From NCBI GenBank assembly GCA_037974965.1, contig JBBPFI010000013.1, forward strand, positions 434,001 to 498,000: 64,000 nucleotides of DNA. Reading direction: 5' to 3'. The notes beneath the pieces are model-generated. The model was not told where the DNA came from. It saw only the letters and a program-made list of their open reading frames with translations, and did not search any database. Below are positions 12,254 to 23,087 of this stretch, one piece after another (within the stretch, counting starts at the first letter, position 1; the number at the start of each line of letters is the position of its first letter). Position numbers and translations under genes: made by a program. This DNA comes from Dacryopinax spathularia (Eukaryota > Basidiomycota > Dacrymycetes > Dacrymycetales > Dacrymycetaceae).

Positions 12254-13254
12254 CTAGGACGTATCCATCTCGTCCGTCACAAGCTGCGCGACAGGCACGA
12301 TCGTCTCGCTCGTAATCAAGCTCCTCACGCTCTCGCTCTTCCACGCCGTCGTTCCCCTCCTGAACCCATACTTGCGCTCCTTCTCCACCCGCTGGTTTGG
12401 CATCTCGTAGTTGCGCAGCATCTCCGTTTTGTCCTTCGTGATGACGCATACGTCGACGTTAGAGCCGGAGCCAAGATCGTTGAAGATACCGGCGCTGATG
12501 GCAGCGGCGACGAGCTTGACGGCTTCTTCCCTCTGCGCATCCCGTGTCAGCGCATTCTTCCCAGAGTACGAAGGATAGCAAAGAGAAATACATACAGTCA
12601 TGTTCGGTCGCCAAGCACTCTCGAACACCGCCATCGCCGCCAAACTTCCAGACCCCATCGTGACATAAGGCAGCTTATCGACACTCCCATGCGGATGGAT
12701 CGTGTACAGTTGCGGGCCGGTCGGGTCCACTCCACCCAGGACGAGTGCAGCGCCCACGTGCCCTTGGTAGCGGAAGAGATACTGCTTGAGCATCGTCATT
12801 GCTGTTACAACCCGTGGCTGCCGGCCTGTCGAGAGCGCGTGCAGCTCCATGTTTGAGGAGATCATGGCGGTCGTGTACTCAGTGTCTGCAGCAGTACCAG
12901 CACCGCAACACCGGATGTTCTCGGTAATGTAGTGGATCTACGCAGGACGAGGCGGAGTTAGCAATGTCGCCCGGTAGAGTTGTTGAGTCGACGCACTTTC
13001 TCACAGTTCTTATCTGCTACGATTGGCCCCTCCGTCGCTCGGGTATCCGCACCCAATACAAGGCCGTCCTCGTACAAACACCCTACAATGGTCGTTCCCG
13101 TGCTTGTCGCTTTCGGTAAAGGCATCCCCTTGCCCTCGAGGAACGCGTTCCTGCTCTCCAATCAGCACAACTCGCCAGCCCTCCTTTGGGGGGGAACATA
13201 CCTCCTGGCATTGCTGAAATCAAACCCGCTCTTCCTGAAAACGTCGACCGACAT
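12254..13254 (-). CDS. PUP1: 20S proteasome subunit beta-2 (trypsin-like)
   Basis: A catalytic beta-2 subunit of the 20S proteasome. Four exons (13254-13202, 13150-12997, 12937-12596, 12532-12254) join in frame to 275 aa. The start is [17 protein letters not shown] propeptide of about 30 residues ends ATSTG, and the mature chain begins [20 protein letters not shown], with the catalytic Thr1 and Asp17. The Lys33 equivalent is in VADKNCEK. Exon 3 holds [10 protein letters not shown] and [14 protein letters not shown], both standard for this subunit. The C-terminal tail, which normally wraps beta-3, is present. It shares a 310-bp promoter with the divergent BAR gene. Confidence 0.96.
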
Positions 13255-13564
13255 TTTGAGTTATTACAGGGAGATAGTCGATCGAGAGCAGGTAAGGTGT
13301 ATGCGTCGTTGGCTTGCGCAAGCCCTACACCACTTCAGAGGTTACGCGTCGTCCCCAGGCTTGAGCGGAGGCATTCCTATTGGCTTCACAGCCACGAAAG
13401 GGGAGAATCACGGGCTTGCCCCCCGTCACCGCACAGCCCAACGAGTTGCGGCACCTAACCAACTGCTTCACCACCATACAACCAACACTGCGTATCATCG
13501 TCCCTTGTCCAACCATCTCATTGCATTATCCACCACTATTGTACCTATTTGAGGAGAAGAAACG
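13255..13564. promoter_or_regulatory. Divergent promoter, PUP1 / BAR-protein gene
   Basis: A 310-bp spacer separates the PUP1 ATG from the start region of the BAR gene, so both are presumably driven from here. An undetected first exon of the BAR gene may lie inside it. I did not see a clear proteasome-type (Rpn4-like) element. Confidence 0.5.
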
Positions 13565-14913
13565 ATGGCTAACAACAGCTGGACAAAGTCACTCTCAGCT
13601 GGGTATGGCACTGGTCCGTCAACAAGGGGCTGGACGCGCTCGCTGATAGGGTTCTCTGCGATAGGCTGGGCCAGATCAACCTCAGCACCGTGTCGAGCGG
13701 AGCGAGCAGAGTCGCAAAGGGGTTTGGCACCTCTGTCCAGGCTGCCAGGTGCGCGTCGTCTCTTCCATTGTAGGTCTGTAGCGCTAACAGTAACCTAGAG
13801 AGCGTTTCGGTCAAATCTCGCCTGATGACATCACCGAGCTTCCGCAGGGTGGGCATCAACCGCCAATGCGTTGCCGATAGCAGCTTACATGCTGTTGTAG
13901 AGTACAAAGACCTCGAAGCGCGTGTTGATGCTCTACGCACGACGCATCTCGCTCTGCTCAAGATCACCCAGGCGTACGGAACGGAGACGTACGACTACCC
14001 GACGCAGATCACGGAGAGCGTGAGCGAGCTGAGCCAGAATGTGGCTCACAGCTTGACGGCGTTCGCGGCGACGAACTTGAAGGTACGCTGCTGGCGGTGT
14101 AGTCGGGTACGAGCATATGTATGGAGTAACCGTTACGTAGGGCACCAACCTGCCTGCGCCGCATGTTACCCCTGCCCCCAAGGTTCCACCCAAGACGCTC
14201 AACCACGCTCTGTCGCGTGCCGCTGCAGCAGGTGCGGCCGCTGAAGGCCCGGATGAGAAGCTCGGCAAGGCGCTGAAGCTCTACGCCGAGGCCCAGGAGA
14301 AGGTGCGTTCCTCTCTTGCAGGGACTATTCTAGTATGCTAACGGATACTTCTTGCAGGTCGGGGACGCCCGCCTCCAACAAGACCACACCATCCGCGACC
14401 TTTTCCTCACCCCGTGGCAGGCAACGCTCAGCACATCGATCGCGATGGCGATGAAAGCCCGCGCGGCGGTAAAGCAATCCCGGCTCGAGCTGGACACTGC
14501 CAAGCAGACGTGAGTCGTTGCTTCCTTGCTCTCGGAATGCGTAATGGGGATACCGATTGATGGACAAGGTACTACAGGATGAAGAATGCCAGCCCGCAGA
14601 GGCAGGAGCAGGCGCGCCTGGAGGTGGAGAACGCGGAGGACGACCTGGTGCAGAAGACCGAGGTGGCGATCACGTTGATGAAGACGCTTTTGGATAACGT
14701 GCGTGTCGCTTGCTCCTCTTTCTACCAGCCTGTGATACACTGACGAATCAATCCTGCGCGCAGCCCGAGCCCCTGAAGAACCTCAATGACCTGGTCAAGG
14801 CCCAGCTGATCTTCCACTCCACCGCAGCCGAAGCACTCCAAGCCGTGCAAGGCGACATCGAGGAGCTCGCCGTCGCAGCCGAAGGCGAGTACAGGAAGGC
14901 GCGCGACCACTAG
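13565..14913 (+). CDS. BAR-domain protein, Gvp36-like
   Basis: A membrane-curving BAR protein of the Gvp36 type, acting in Golgi/endosomal traffic. About six exons. Family motifs in order: GRINLS-like helix (LGQINLSTVSSGASRVAKGF), ERFGQISPDDITELPQEY, DLEARVDALRTTHLALLK, YDYPTQITESVSELSQN, then KLGKALKLYAEAQEK, IRDLFLTPWQATL, and a last exon DLVKAQLIFHSTAAEALQ. These form the long coiled helices of the BAR fold. The 3' end is clear. The 5' end is not: the ATG at 13565 reads in another frame from the conserved part, which opens just after an AACAG, so an upstream exon or unusual splice is likely. Length is about 330-350 aa. Confidence 0.85.
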
Positions 14914-17384
14914 TCACTCTCTGCCTCTCCCTCTCCATGTTCGCATTGTGTTGCATCCCCTCATCTATAACGCGGCGGGTCTCCCTCCGCATGACGACGG
15001 ACTCGATCCCCTGATCGCCCGCTTCCGTGACTGCTGTATTATCCGACCTGCTTTCTAGAGCGGGTCGGACCGTTCCACTGCTCTGCCTAAACTATGTATA
15101 TGACAAGTACCTGCCTGAATGCACCGAAATGACCTGCCTACTTATCAGTATGCTGCACCCCCTACATACAGCATCCTCGTGTCCCTGCGCGCGTGGGCTC
15201 AGCTCGTGCTCCGGTTTGGCTCAGATCGTCGGTTCGGCATCCTTGAACGCCTCGGAGAATGGGCACACTGCAAACCCAAGTCCGCGGAGCGCTCCCTTCC
15301 ACTCTGTGCAGCTATACTGTAACCGCGATCGGCTATACATAGCTGACCAGCTCACCCCTCCGTACAGTATCGCGTATCACCGAACGGGACCGTACGCGCA
15401 CAGTACAGATATCCGAAGCCGAAAGAAACGCCTCGCTTAACTCCCCGAGCAAACCAAACCGCCAAAGAAACCAGCATCCACGTCCGACGGATTACCTGCC
15501 ATTGTACTACATACGGAGATAGTGTGCTCATCGCGGCCCCCCGTTGGTGATCGTGTTACTCTAAGTTCGGAATTTGGCGGGCGGCGGGTTGAGGACCCAA
15601 GGCCAGGAGAGGAGCGCCAGGCCAGCAGAGGGCAGGATGAGCGGCTCGTAGCTTCTGCTTGATTTTTGTTTGATTGATTGCTTGGTTGATTGGTGCTGAC
15701 CGGGCTGGTGCGCACTCGGGAGGACATCCGCCATACTCCTGCCCAGGAACTGCGAGCTCAGACGAAGAGACCGACTAGTCAGGTCAGGTCAAGAGGCAGG
15801 GAACGAAGCCGGCCCGGGATGAGGAAACCCATCCGGTCTGTCGTCCTTCCCGTCTCGTCGCCTACCTCTAGGCACTGGCAGGAGAAATGACGCCGGGCGG
15901 CGGGAGAAATGAGGCGATACGAGCAGAGGAGGGAGAGAGGCGGGAGAGAGATTGGCCGGTTGGTTGTATTGATCTGCTTGAGAATATTAGTGGACGAGGG
16001 TGGCGTATACTGTATGTGCGATAAGGCCGAGGAATATTGCGTTGACTACTACTGTGAATGTATGGCGCCTGGTATGGGGATGGGTTGGCTTGTGCTGCCA
16101 GTGCAGAGGGAGCAGTGATTGGACTGGCGGGATGCAAACGTCGTTAATTGCGCTAAACCACCCAACCAAGCGAAGTAGGCATATGAGCACTAAGATCAGC
16201 AGAAGGCAGCAGAAGGCAGCAAGAGCGCTGCGAGAGGCGAGAGGAAGAGCAAGAGGCAGGCTACCGTCGGTCCGATCCAGACACCATCAGAATCAACAGA
16301 ACCCGACGGACAGAGCGAGGCAAATCGCTCATCCGGCGGCAATCGCGCGCGGGAAGTCTCTTTTCTCTTGGCTCACCCTTCACGCGCAGGCACGCGCTCG
16401 GTGAGGCACAGCCGCAGTTGCGAAGGGGTCAGAATGTGCGCGATACGGTTATGTGGAGGGAGGGAGGTATCAGAAGTGTCCCTGAGTCGCCTCGCCTTGG
16501 GCAGCCCGTTTATTCGGGATACTTGGGCGATTGGGCGATTGGGCGATTGGATGAGGGTGAAGGCTTTCGAGCCTCCTTGATTCGGCGTAACGTGACCTTG
16601 CAGGAGTGTCACTTGTCACCCCCTCCCCCCCACTCCTTCTGACCGTCCTCGTTCATAGTCGTCTCCCCTCATCCTCGGAGACGTTCCCCTCCCTCTTGTG
16701 CCTCCCGCAGCCTCGTCGGCCGTCTACTCCGGCCCATTCTGTTCTTCGCCTCGGCCCAACCGTCCACCTCACGACCCACCGTAGTCGGTTCCTGCCCGGG
16801 TCCCCTTCGCCTCGCCTCGCCTCATAGCATCGGCACGCGATCTCACGCCTCTTCCCTCACGGCACGCCTCACACGCGGGGAACTGGTTCACCCGGATTGA
16901 TGGTCATCCCCCTCCCCTCATAGCACATCATTCATCCCCGGCCACTCCGTATTCCCGCCTCACCTCACCTCACCTCCCTCCCATCCAGCCTATCTACGGC
17001 CCAACGCCTGCACTCGCCGGCCCGGCCTAGAACTTCTCATCTGTGGCCCGAACGCGCTCTATCAGCCGGACTCTACTGCATAGCGGCCGGAGGAGCGTTC
17101 CCCCGCCTGAGCCTTTGGTAAGGCTGCCCAGAGCTTACGGGCTGATTGATTGCTGCCCGCAGAGGAGAAGAGGCGCTCGGATTGAAGTTGTGGGTGTGTG
17201 GTGGAAGGAGGATTAGCCTGCTATTCACTTGCGTGCGAGCTCGGTGGGTGCTTTATACAGAGTAGGGTGGGGGGCAAGTCTATTCCCTTCCCCCTTCCTC
17301 CCTCTCTCCCACCTCTCGTTGTTGGTTGATCTACACTCGCTGTTCGATACTCGCTACTATCACCAACGCCGCCCCCAGTCGACG
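14914..17384. other. 2.5-kb intergenic region
   Basis: No gene supported. The minus strand near 15987-16190 has a short open frame with one hydrophobic stretch but no sequence I recognise and no clear splicing partner. The right half (16600-17384) is CT-rich with runs of CCTCA repeats and is probably the long leader/promoter of the F-box gene. Confidence 0.5.
16524..16551. repeat. Short tandem repeat of GGGCGATT
   Basis: Three exact head-to-tail copies of the octamer GGGCGATT plus a partial fourth unit, isolated in the intergenic region. It is probably a simple slippage repeat. Confidence 0.7.
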
Positions 17385-18797
17385 ATGGACTCCCTATCGC
17401 CGCCCTCGCCCGCGGCCCCGTCGCCTCGCCGCCCCTCAAGCACCCGCACGCTCTCCGCCTCCCCACCGCCTTCCCCGTCCCGTCCCCCCTCGCCCGCTCC
17501 CTCCCTCCCGCCAGAGCTCGTCGACCACATCCTCTCCTTCGTCACCCACCGCCCGACCCTCCTCCAGCTCTGCCTCTCCTCCCGCGCACTCAACACCCTC
17601 GCCCAGCGCTACCTCTACCGTTCGCTCTACTTCGGCCCACCCAAACGTACCGCCCATCTCTGTCGCTCTATCCTCCGCACCCCTGCCCTAGGCGCACACG
17701 TCCTCTCTATCGAGTTTGCGCTCTATCACGACCTACCCAGCATGGGCGCGGACAACGCCTTCCGCACCATCCTCTACCCTGCCTACACACGGCTGGTCTT
17801 CCGCGCATTCCGCCATATGCACCGACTCAAGCTCCTCCGTTTCTGCGGACAAGACGGCCGTCTGAAGATCTTCGCCAACCTCGACCAGTGCCCATTCGAG
17901 CTCGAGACACTCCTCCTGCTCACCGTAGGGCCGTGCGACCCCCAGTTCCTCCTCCATCAACCCCGTGTGCGGCAGCTCAAGATCGCCGCCCTCCTGTCGG
18001 GCGACTTCGTCCACCAGGCAAGCGACGCCTTCTCGGCCCAGAATAGCGCACACGAGGTCTTCCCCGCTCTCCGGGAGCTGACAACGTCGTGGGCAGTGGC
18101 GCAGAAACTCGTCCCCCATCGGCCAGTCGAGAAACTCGCAGTGATAGACTTTGTCACCAATGCCGCTTTGCGCCAGGGGCTGCCGGCCATCGGGCAGAGC
18201 TCTTCTCCGGGGTCACTGCGGTATTTGGAGATAACGGTGCTCGAGGTCTCTTTAGAGCTTCTGGGGCTGCTCGCTGCCTCCCTCCCTGGAGTGACGACTC
18301 TTGTTATTAGAGAACGCAGGAGCGGAACAGTAGCCCTCTCCCTCCTCGCCGCCTCCACCCCCACCCTCCTCTTCCCCCGCTTCCGCTCCCTGCACACCCT
18401 CAAACTATTCAAGCTCCTCCTTCCCGAAAAACTCTCTTTCCCTGACAGGGGCTGGAACGCCATGGTCACCATGCTGGGAAGGGCGACGCCGACGCTGAGG
18501 TATGTCGCGTTGGGGGTGGTCAGTGCGGGGGATGGGAGGGAGCCGTATGGGACGCTGTATTATGAGAGGAGGAGGGTGAGGGGCGCGCCGGGCGCGAGCG
18601 GGGCGAGCCTTGCGAACGCAGTGAGCGCGGGCGGGGCGAACGCTATGAGCCTCGCGAGCGGGGGGAGCGGAGCGAGTGGGAGTAGTGGGGTGAGCGGGAG
18701 TAGTGGAGCGAGTGGGAGTGGTGCAGCGGGGGAGAAAGGCAAGGAGAGGGAGGTGGCGGATATTTGGGATATCAAGGTCCGGCCGGAATACGTCTGA
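17385..18797 (+). CDS. F-box protein (intact copy)
   Basis: A single-exon gene of 470 aa, probably a substrate-receptor subunit of an SCF ubiquitin ligase. Residues 1-45 are Pro/Ser-rich. Residues about 45-85 (LPPELVDHILSFVTHRP, LSSRALNTLAQRYLYRSLYF) match the F-box pattern. The rest has no recognised repeat, though several Leu-rich strands could form an irregular LRR-like domain. Residues about 385-450 are a Gly/Ser/Ala low-complexity stretch built from GASGSSG-like units. The tail is EVADIWDIKVRPEYV. The ATG at 17385 is preferred over an upstream in-frame ATG at 17229 because it follows the CT-rich leader and immediately precedes the conserved part. A decayed duplicate lies at 32690-33810. 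Confidence 0.8.
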   Translation: MDSLSPPSPAAPSPRRPSSTRTLSASPPPSPSRPPSPAPSLPPELVDHILSFVTHRPTLLQLCLSSRALNTLAQRYLYRSLYFGPPKRTAHLCRSILRTPALGAHVLSIEFALYHDLPSMGADNAFRTILYPAYTRLVFRAFRHMHRLKLLRFCGQDGRLKIFANLDQCPFELETLLLLTVGPCDPQFLLHQPRVRQLKIAALLSGDFVHQASDAFSAQNSAHEVFPALRELTTSWAVAQKLVPHRPVEKLAVIDFVTNAALRQGLPAIGQSSSPGSLRYLEITVLEVSLELLGLLAASLPGVTTLVIRERRSGTVALSLLAASTPTLLFPRFRSLHTLKLFKLLLPEKLSFPDRGWNAMVTMLGRATPTLRYVALGVVSAGDGREPYGTLYYERRRVRGAPGASGASLANAVSAGGANAMSLASGGSGASGSSGVSGSSGASGSGAAGEKGKEREVADIWDIKVRPEYV

Positions 18798-19590
18798 AGG
18801 CCCATGCCACACGCAAGCCCTATCCTCGGGACGACCGCTTTCAGCCGTTTGCTCTCAACATCGGTCGAGGCTCGCGCGCGCATCCTTGTCTCCCAGGCGA
18901 GAAGGCGCACTGTCCCCAATGGGTCCGGACGCTGCCCGTCTGGCCCGTATCTGTCCGTTCCCGTTCGGGCTACGGGACCTTGGCGTCCGAGGTCGACGGC
19001 CAGGAAACCACGTACGAATGACGAATGACTCGTCGAGCTCGATTCCGCTCTCTCCGCTCGCTCCGTGGTTGGTACCACACCGAGCTGTCGGTGCACGGAG
19101 GCAGCAGAGGAAGACGCTATCTGCTTTGACTGTCTGACAGTGGTCGCTCTCTTGTTTCAGCCGGTACAAGCCGACCCCGAATCCTGCATGACGACCTCCG
19201 ATCCCCGCATGGGAGAACACTGCGCGGCCCAGTCCAGGACGAGGCATCAGCCTGGAGCACTCTGGCTCGTCGTCTTCTTGCCTCGACCAGCAAGGTCCAC
19301 ACTACACCGCACCTCAACCCTATCCGCCTCGCTCCATTTCTCTCTTCCTTCTTCCATCTTCCATCTTCCTCCTCTTCTCATCTGATCTTTTGCCGTCCTT
19401 TCCCTCTCCTTCCTTCCTCTTCTTTGTTCTTCTCTTTCCTCCCCGCCTCCCCTTCTCGCTTCCCACACGTTTCAACTTCCGTCTTCGTCTCTTTCGGGGC
19501 ATTTGATATCACAGGGATGTATTCTAGACGCAAATGGAATCAACGTCGAATCCACGTCGAGCGGAATATGGAATCATGCTCTCCGTTGCC
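18798..19590 (+). repeat. 3' flank of F-box gene, duplicated segment with CT-rich repeat (copy 2)
   Basis: This non-coding segment is recognisably shared with 33811-34640 in the same order and orientation relative to the F-box sequence. Shared landmarks are TGAAGGCCC just after the stop, a CTGTCCGTTC block near 18950, CACCGCACCTCAACC near 19310, a long CT-rich tract, and TCACAGGGATGTATTCTAGA near 19512. The last part (19280-19590) also matches 5040-5330. No conserved protein follows the ATG in the CT-rich context. Confidence 0.65.
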
Positions 19591-19954
19591 TTGCCGCGCA
19601 AGGCGAATGGCGAATGACGAAGAGCAGATGGCGAATGGAACGGTCTGTGTCACCTCATCCTGGCTGGGCAGTTCACCCTCTACGCTTGCATCACCACGTG
19701 AATCCGAACGGACATCTGTCCCAGCTCGCAAGTGACAAGTCTCTGACTGGAGCACCTCGGCCCTGGTCAACGCGCCCCGCTATCCCGACGGACTCATCTT
19801 GTCATTTCCCCCCAACCATCTGGAGAGTGCGAGGCCTTGTACGCGCAGGCAGACGGGTCCTAGTCGTGAGATGGATTGCGAATGAGGCGTCCCCCTCTTG
19901 GGCTCGTTGATTCGGGCGGCGACTTTCGACGAGCCTAGTCTATGAGCGGGCGAT

Positions 19955-20222
19955 ACCTTGTGGACGGACCGTGTGCGGACATGTCATGGAGTATAGCGAT
20001 GGCTTGCCTTCGACTTGGGTTGCCTTTGACACACGTGCCCTTCCTGCCGCGAGCGGCGACATATCTGGAGCCAAGATGTGATACCTTTCGTACCGATGGT
20101 GTGGACACGTCATGGAGCTGTCATGCCCTTGCTGTCCAGTGGCGGCTTACGACGACGAGCTGAAGGGAATGATGCCTTGCGGACAGACCGTGTGCGGACA
20201 TGTGATGGAGTGTATCGAACGC
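19955..20222 (+). pseudogene. Three tandem relics of the kinase middle exon
   Basis: Three stretches about 90-130 bp apart resemble the start of the 138-nt middle exon of the kinase-like family. Unit 1 (near 19955) reads PCGRTVCGHVMEYSDG. Unit 2 (near 20082-20125) keeps CGHVMEL. Unit 3 (near 20173) reads MPCGQTVCGHVMEC. The intact genes have PCGETVCGHVMEYVQG (28859) and related forms. None of the other kinase exons are next to them. They lie between the F-box flank and the nuclease-like gene. I infer remnants of a collapsed kinase array or a local triplication of one exon. Confidence 0.6.
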
Positions 20223-20595
20223 GGCCATCCGACTCCGTGCGTGCGATGGGAACGCGGGCGCCGTTTGGCCTGTCTGCAACAGGTGCATACACATGGTAAC
20301 CAACATTAACGAGAGTGGACGACAGTACGACATAAGCGTCTGTTCAAGTTATCGGAGCGGCTAGGAGACAGAGAAGAGGAGAGAACGAGGCAAGGAGCGT
20401 GGGTGCGTGCTTGGCCGCCTGGCTCGCAAAACGATGCGGGGAAAGCAGGAGATGGGGGAATGAAGTAAGGAGATCCGAGAAGAGGAAGCCGAGGCAAGGA
20501 GCGTGGAAGTCGCAGGAGACGTGTGAGAAGGAATAGGGCGCCAGCAAGTGTATCCTACTCTGTGGTTTTCATTGGCCCCCCCCCCCAAAGGCCCC

Positions 20596-22673
20596 TCAAA
20601 CCCTCCTTCTCTTTTCAGTCGGCTTGCTTGAGCTCGGGTTTGGAGGCGTGTTGGGACCACGTGTCTGTTGTCCATATTGTGAAGGGTGCGAAGGACCCGC
20701 CTGCTGTTGGCTCCCCCTACCCATGCCGCGATCATGGCCATGAGGATTGCTTCCACCGGGCGGATAAGGCGTGCTAGAAGGGCCTTGAGAGGCCCCAGTG
20801 TGCGCATACCCATGATAGGCAGTCGGAAGCGGACCGTATTGAGGGCTCTCCATCGAGGGAGTTGACTGTCTTGGGGCTGGGGTAGCCTGATACGAGCCCA
20901 TCATTGGCATTCCTCGCACGGTGCTAAGCATTGGAACGCGGTCATCTTGCTGAAGAGACCTGATATTTCCTCCAAGCCCTACCCCCGTTGATTGTCCTTG
21001 TCGATGTTCAATCGTTCGCCTTGTGTTTCTCCGATTCTCAGGCTCGATGACGTTGATAGTCGGAGTTGCCGAGTGTACATCGGGAGGAGGAGCTGGCCGG
21101 GTTCGCCTGGTGCGTCGGCGGGGCTGTTTGGCCGATGAATCACCGTCTTGTATCCGGCTCATCACGTAGCGCAGCCCGTCAGATCGCGCCTCCAGCTCTT
21201 TAATTCGGTCTTCGGGAAGGGGAATTTGCATTGGAGTCAACCGGTGGACATGAAGGGCGCGATCTACCAGCTCATCAAGTGTTCCACAAGTGGTAGGATC
21301 CAGCTGGTCAGCGACGGATCGAAGTCGGGCTTGCTCGCTTTGAATTGGCTCAGAAACCTCCAGGAGTCCAAGCTCTTGAAAGCCAGCTAGACACAGGAAG
21401 AAGACGTCGCTGCGAATGTTGCCAGAAAGCCAATGATAGCAGAGAAAGTTGGGCTGTCGCTGCTCAGGTTCGTCTTCTTCCTCTTCGACCCTCTCTTCCT
21501 CATCTTCAAGGACGCCGTGCTCATCATTGGCTATCTCTTCTTCCTCTTCGCCCCACTCTTCCCCATCTTCATGCCATTCTTCCCCGTGTTCCTCCAGTTC
21601 ATCGCTTGCTTCGTCTATGCCATCTGCATCTCCAGGTAACATCGAGGTGGCCGCCGGAGCAGGAGCTGATAGCTGCATGCCATACGTAGTTGCATAGTCG
21701 GTCAGGAGTAGCCGAGTACACTTGAATGTGCTGCTATATCTAATGATCGATTAAGCATTGCTAGTGCAAATAGAGAAAAGTCATAATGTACGAACTTCAA
21801 GAGCTGCGCATATGTTGCACGTTGCAAGCCATTTGGGGGGAGAGATGAAAGGTCGGTGACAAGCACTTCCTTTTTCCACTCGACCTTGTTTGCAAACTTG
21901 GAGACATAACCGAGCACCTGAATTGGGTAGTTGCTCAGCCGACTCTGGTATGGACGCACAAAGAAAGCCAGAATACCTTTTCCTCAACGATTAGAACCAC
22001 AAATTGGCGGGGCTCTCCCGTAAATTCCGTTGTGTCCACATAGTTTCCCTGTCGGACATATCGCGGCTTGGCAGGGTGGACAACATACATGTGATCGACT
22101 TGGGCTGGAGCATTGTGTTAGCAAAGGAGCAGGGTTGTAATCACGGACTGTTCACAGCCATCTGCCGAAATCTGAGCTCTGAGTTCAACCTCCCAGGGTT
22201 CGGTACCTGGATAATATTTCTTCTGTTTTTTCCGCTGAGCGAACGCATGCATGAGGATGTCGTTGAGCGGTCCAACCATTGCATCGAGACAGTTGGACAC
22301 CACACAATCCCTGTGATAGGAAGAATTAGCCGTGCGCTATCTGGAATCGCTTGAGAGGAACTGGAGCATACACAACATCACCTTCAGTTGCAGGCCATGG
22401 ATAAACGGACTGAGTGTCGGGGTATTCAGTTTTGGGCGGAACCAAGCTAGAGGCGGACCGCCCGCCAGGGAGCAACTGAGCACGGATTCTGTCAGGAACA
22501 ACGTCCGGGAAAGCCATGAAGCTGAGGCCCGCCCAATCGATCGAAGAGGGCGCGGCTTTTGTCCTGACTTCTCCTAACCCATCCGAATCAGGGTCACCTG
22601 GAAAGTCAAATGGGAGAATCTGCAGGTAAGTGTGCAATGAGTGCGGCCTTGACGTCCGCCGACCGTAGCGCAT
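20596..22673 (-). CDS. PD-(D/E)XK nuclease-like protein A, unknown role
   Basis: A multi-exon gene. The N-terminal exon (ATG 22673) has DWAGLSFMAFPDVVPDRI. The next carries MVGPLNDILMHAFAQR and WEVELRAQIS. After an intron come QVDHMYVVHP and, about 35 residues later, FVVLIVEEK. The spacing of Asp (VDHMY) and ExK (VEEK) is the pattern of PD-(D/E)XK endonuclease-like folds. A further exon has LGYVSKFANKVEW. The last exon (to 20596) has a highly acidic stretch, a GNIRSDVFFLCLAGFQELG helix and a Pro/Gln/Ser-rich tail ending KPTEKRRRV, which could be a nuclear signal. A paralogue lies at 34792-36242. Exact exon ends, especially of exon 1, are tentative. It is head to head with a kinase-like gene 414 bp away. 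Confidence 0.65.
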
Positions 22674-23087
22674 GATTGAAGGGATGGATCAGCGAGCTGC
22701 CTGAGCGTACAAACAGTGGATGCCCTCGTACTTATAGCTCCTCAACTGAAGAAAACGAAGCGCTGGTAATGGTCAGCGCGCACCCGTCATTTCAAGAGCG
22801 GTGGAGTTAACATTCGTATCGCCGCAAGATCCATCAGTGCATTCGGAAGCAGTGCAGGACAAACGGGTATTCGGCTATTGAGGAGCATACGATTTGGTCG
22901 TTTGGTATGCCAGCTGGCAGACCTGCCAGCACGGACAAAAGAGCAACTGGGCTGCAGCGGAGCGGAATGATCTAAGCAGAACCACCCGGGAGCTTCTGGA
23001 CGCGGCGGTCCCCTGTCCCACCAGCATACTAATCGCGCGTCAGGCACAGGGGCCTACTAGTCACATCTCTCCCCTCTTCCCTTCCGA
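22674..23087. promoter_or_regulatory. Divergent promoter, nuclease-like A / kinase-like K4
   Basis: A 414-bp spacer between the two ATGs, containing no open frame of note. The paralogous pair further right has the same divergent layout (spacer 36243-36819), which suggests shared control. Confidence 0.5.

Noticed and set aside
15868-16190. Small minus-strand frames with one hydrophobic stretch
   Set aside because: No convincing start, splice partner or family match; kept only as a note on the intergenic region.
19940-20309. A real kinase gene between the F-box flank and nuclease-like gene A
   Set aside because: Only middle-exon-like fragments are present; no ATP-site exon or HGDL/HRDL exon is found nearby.
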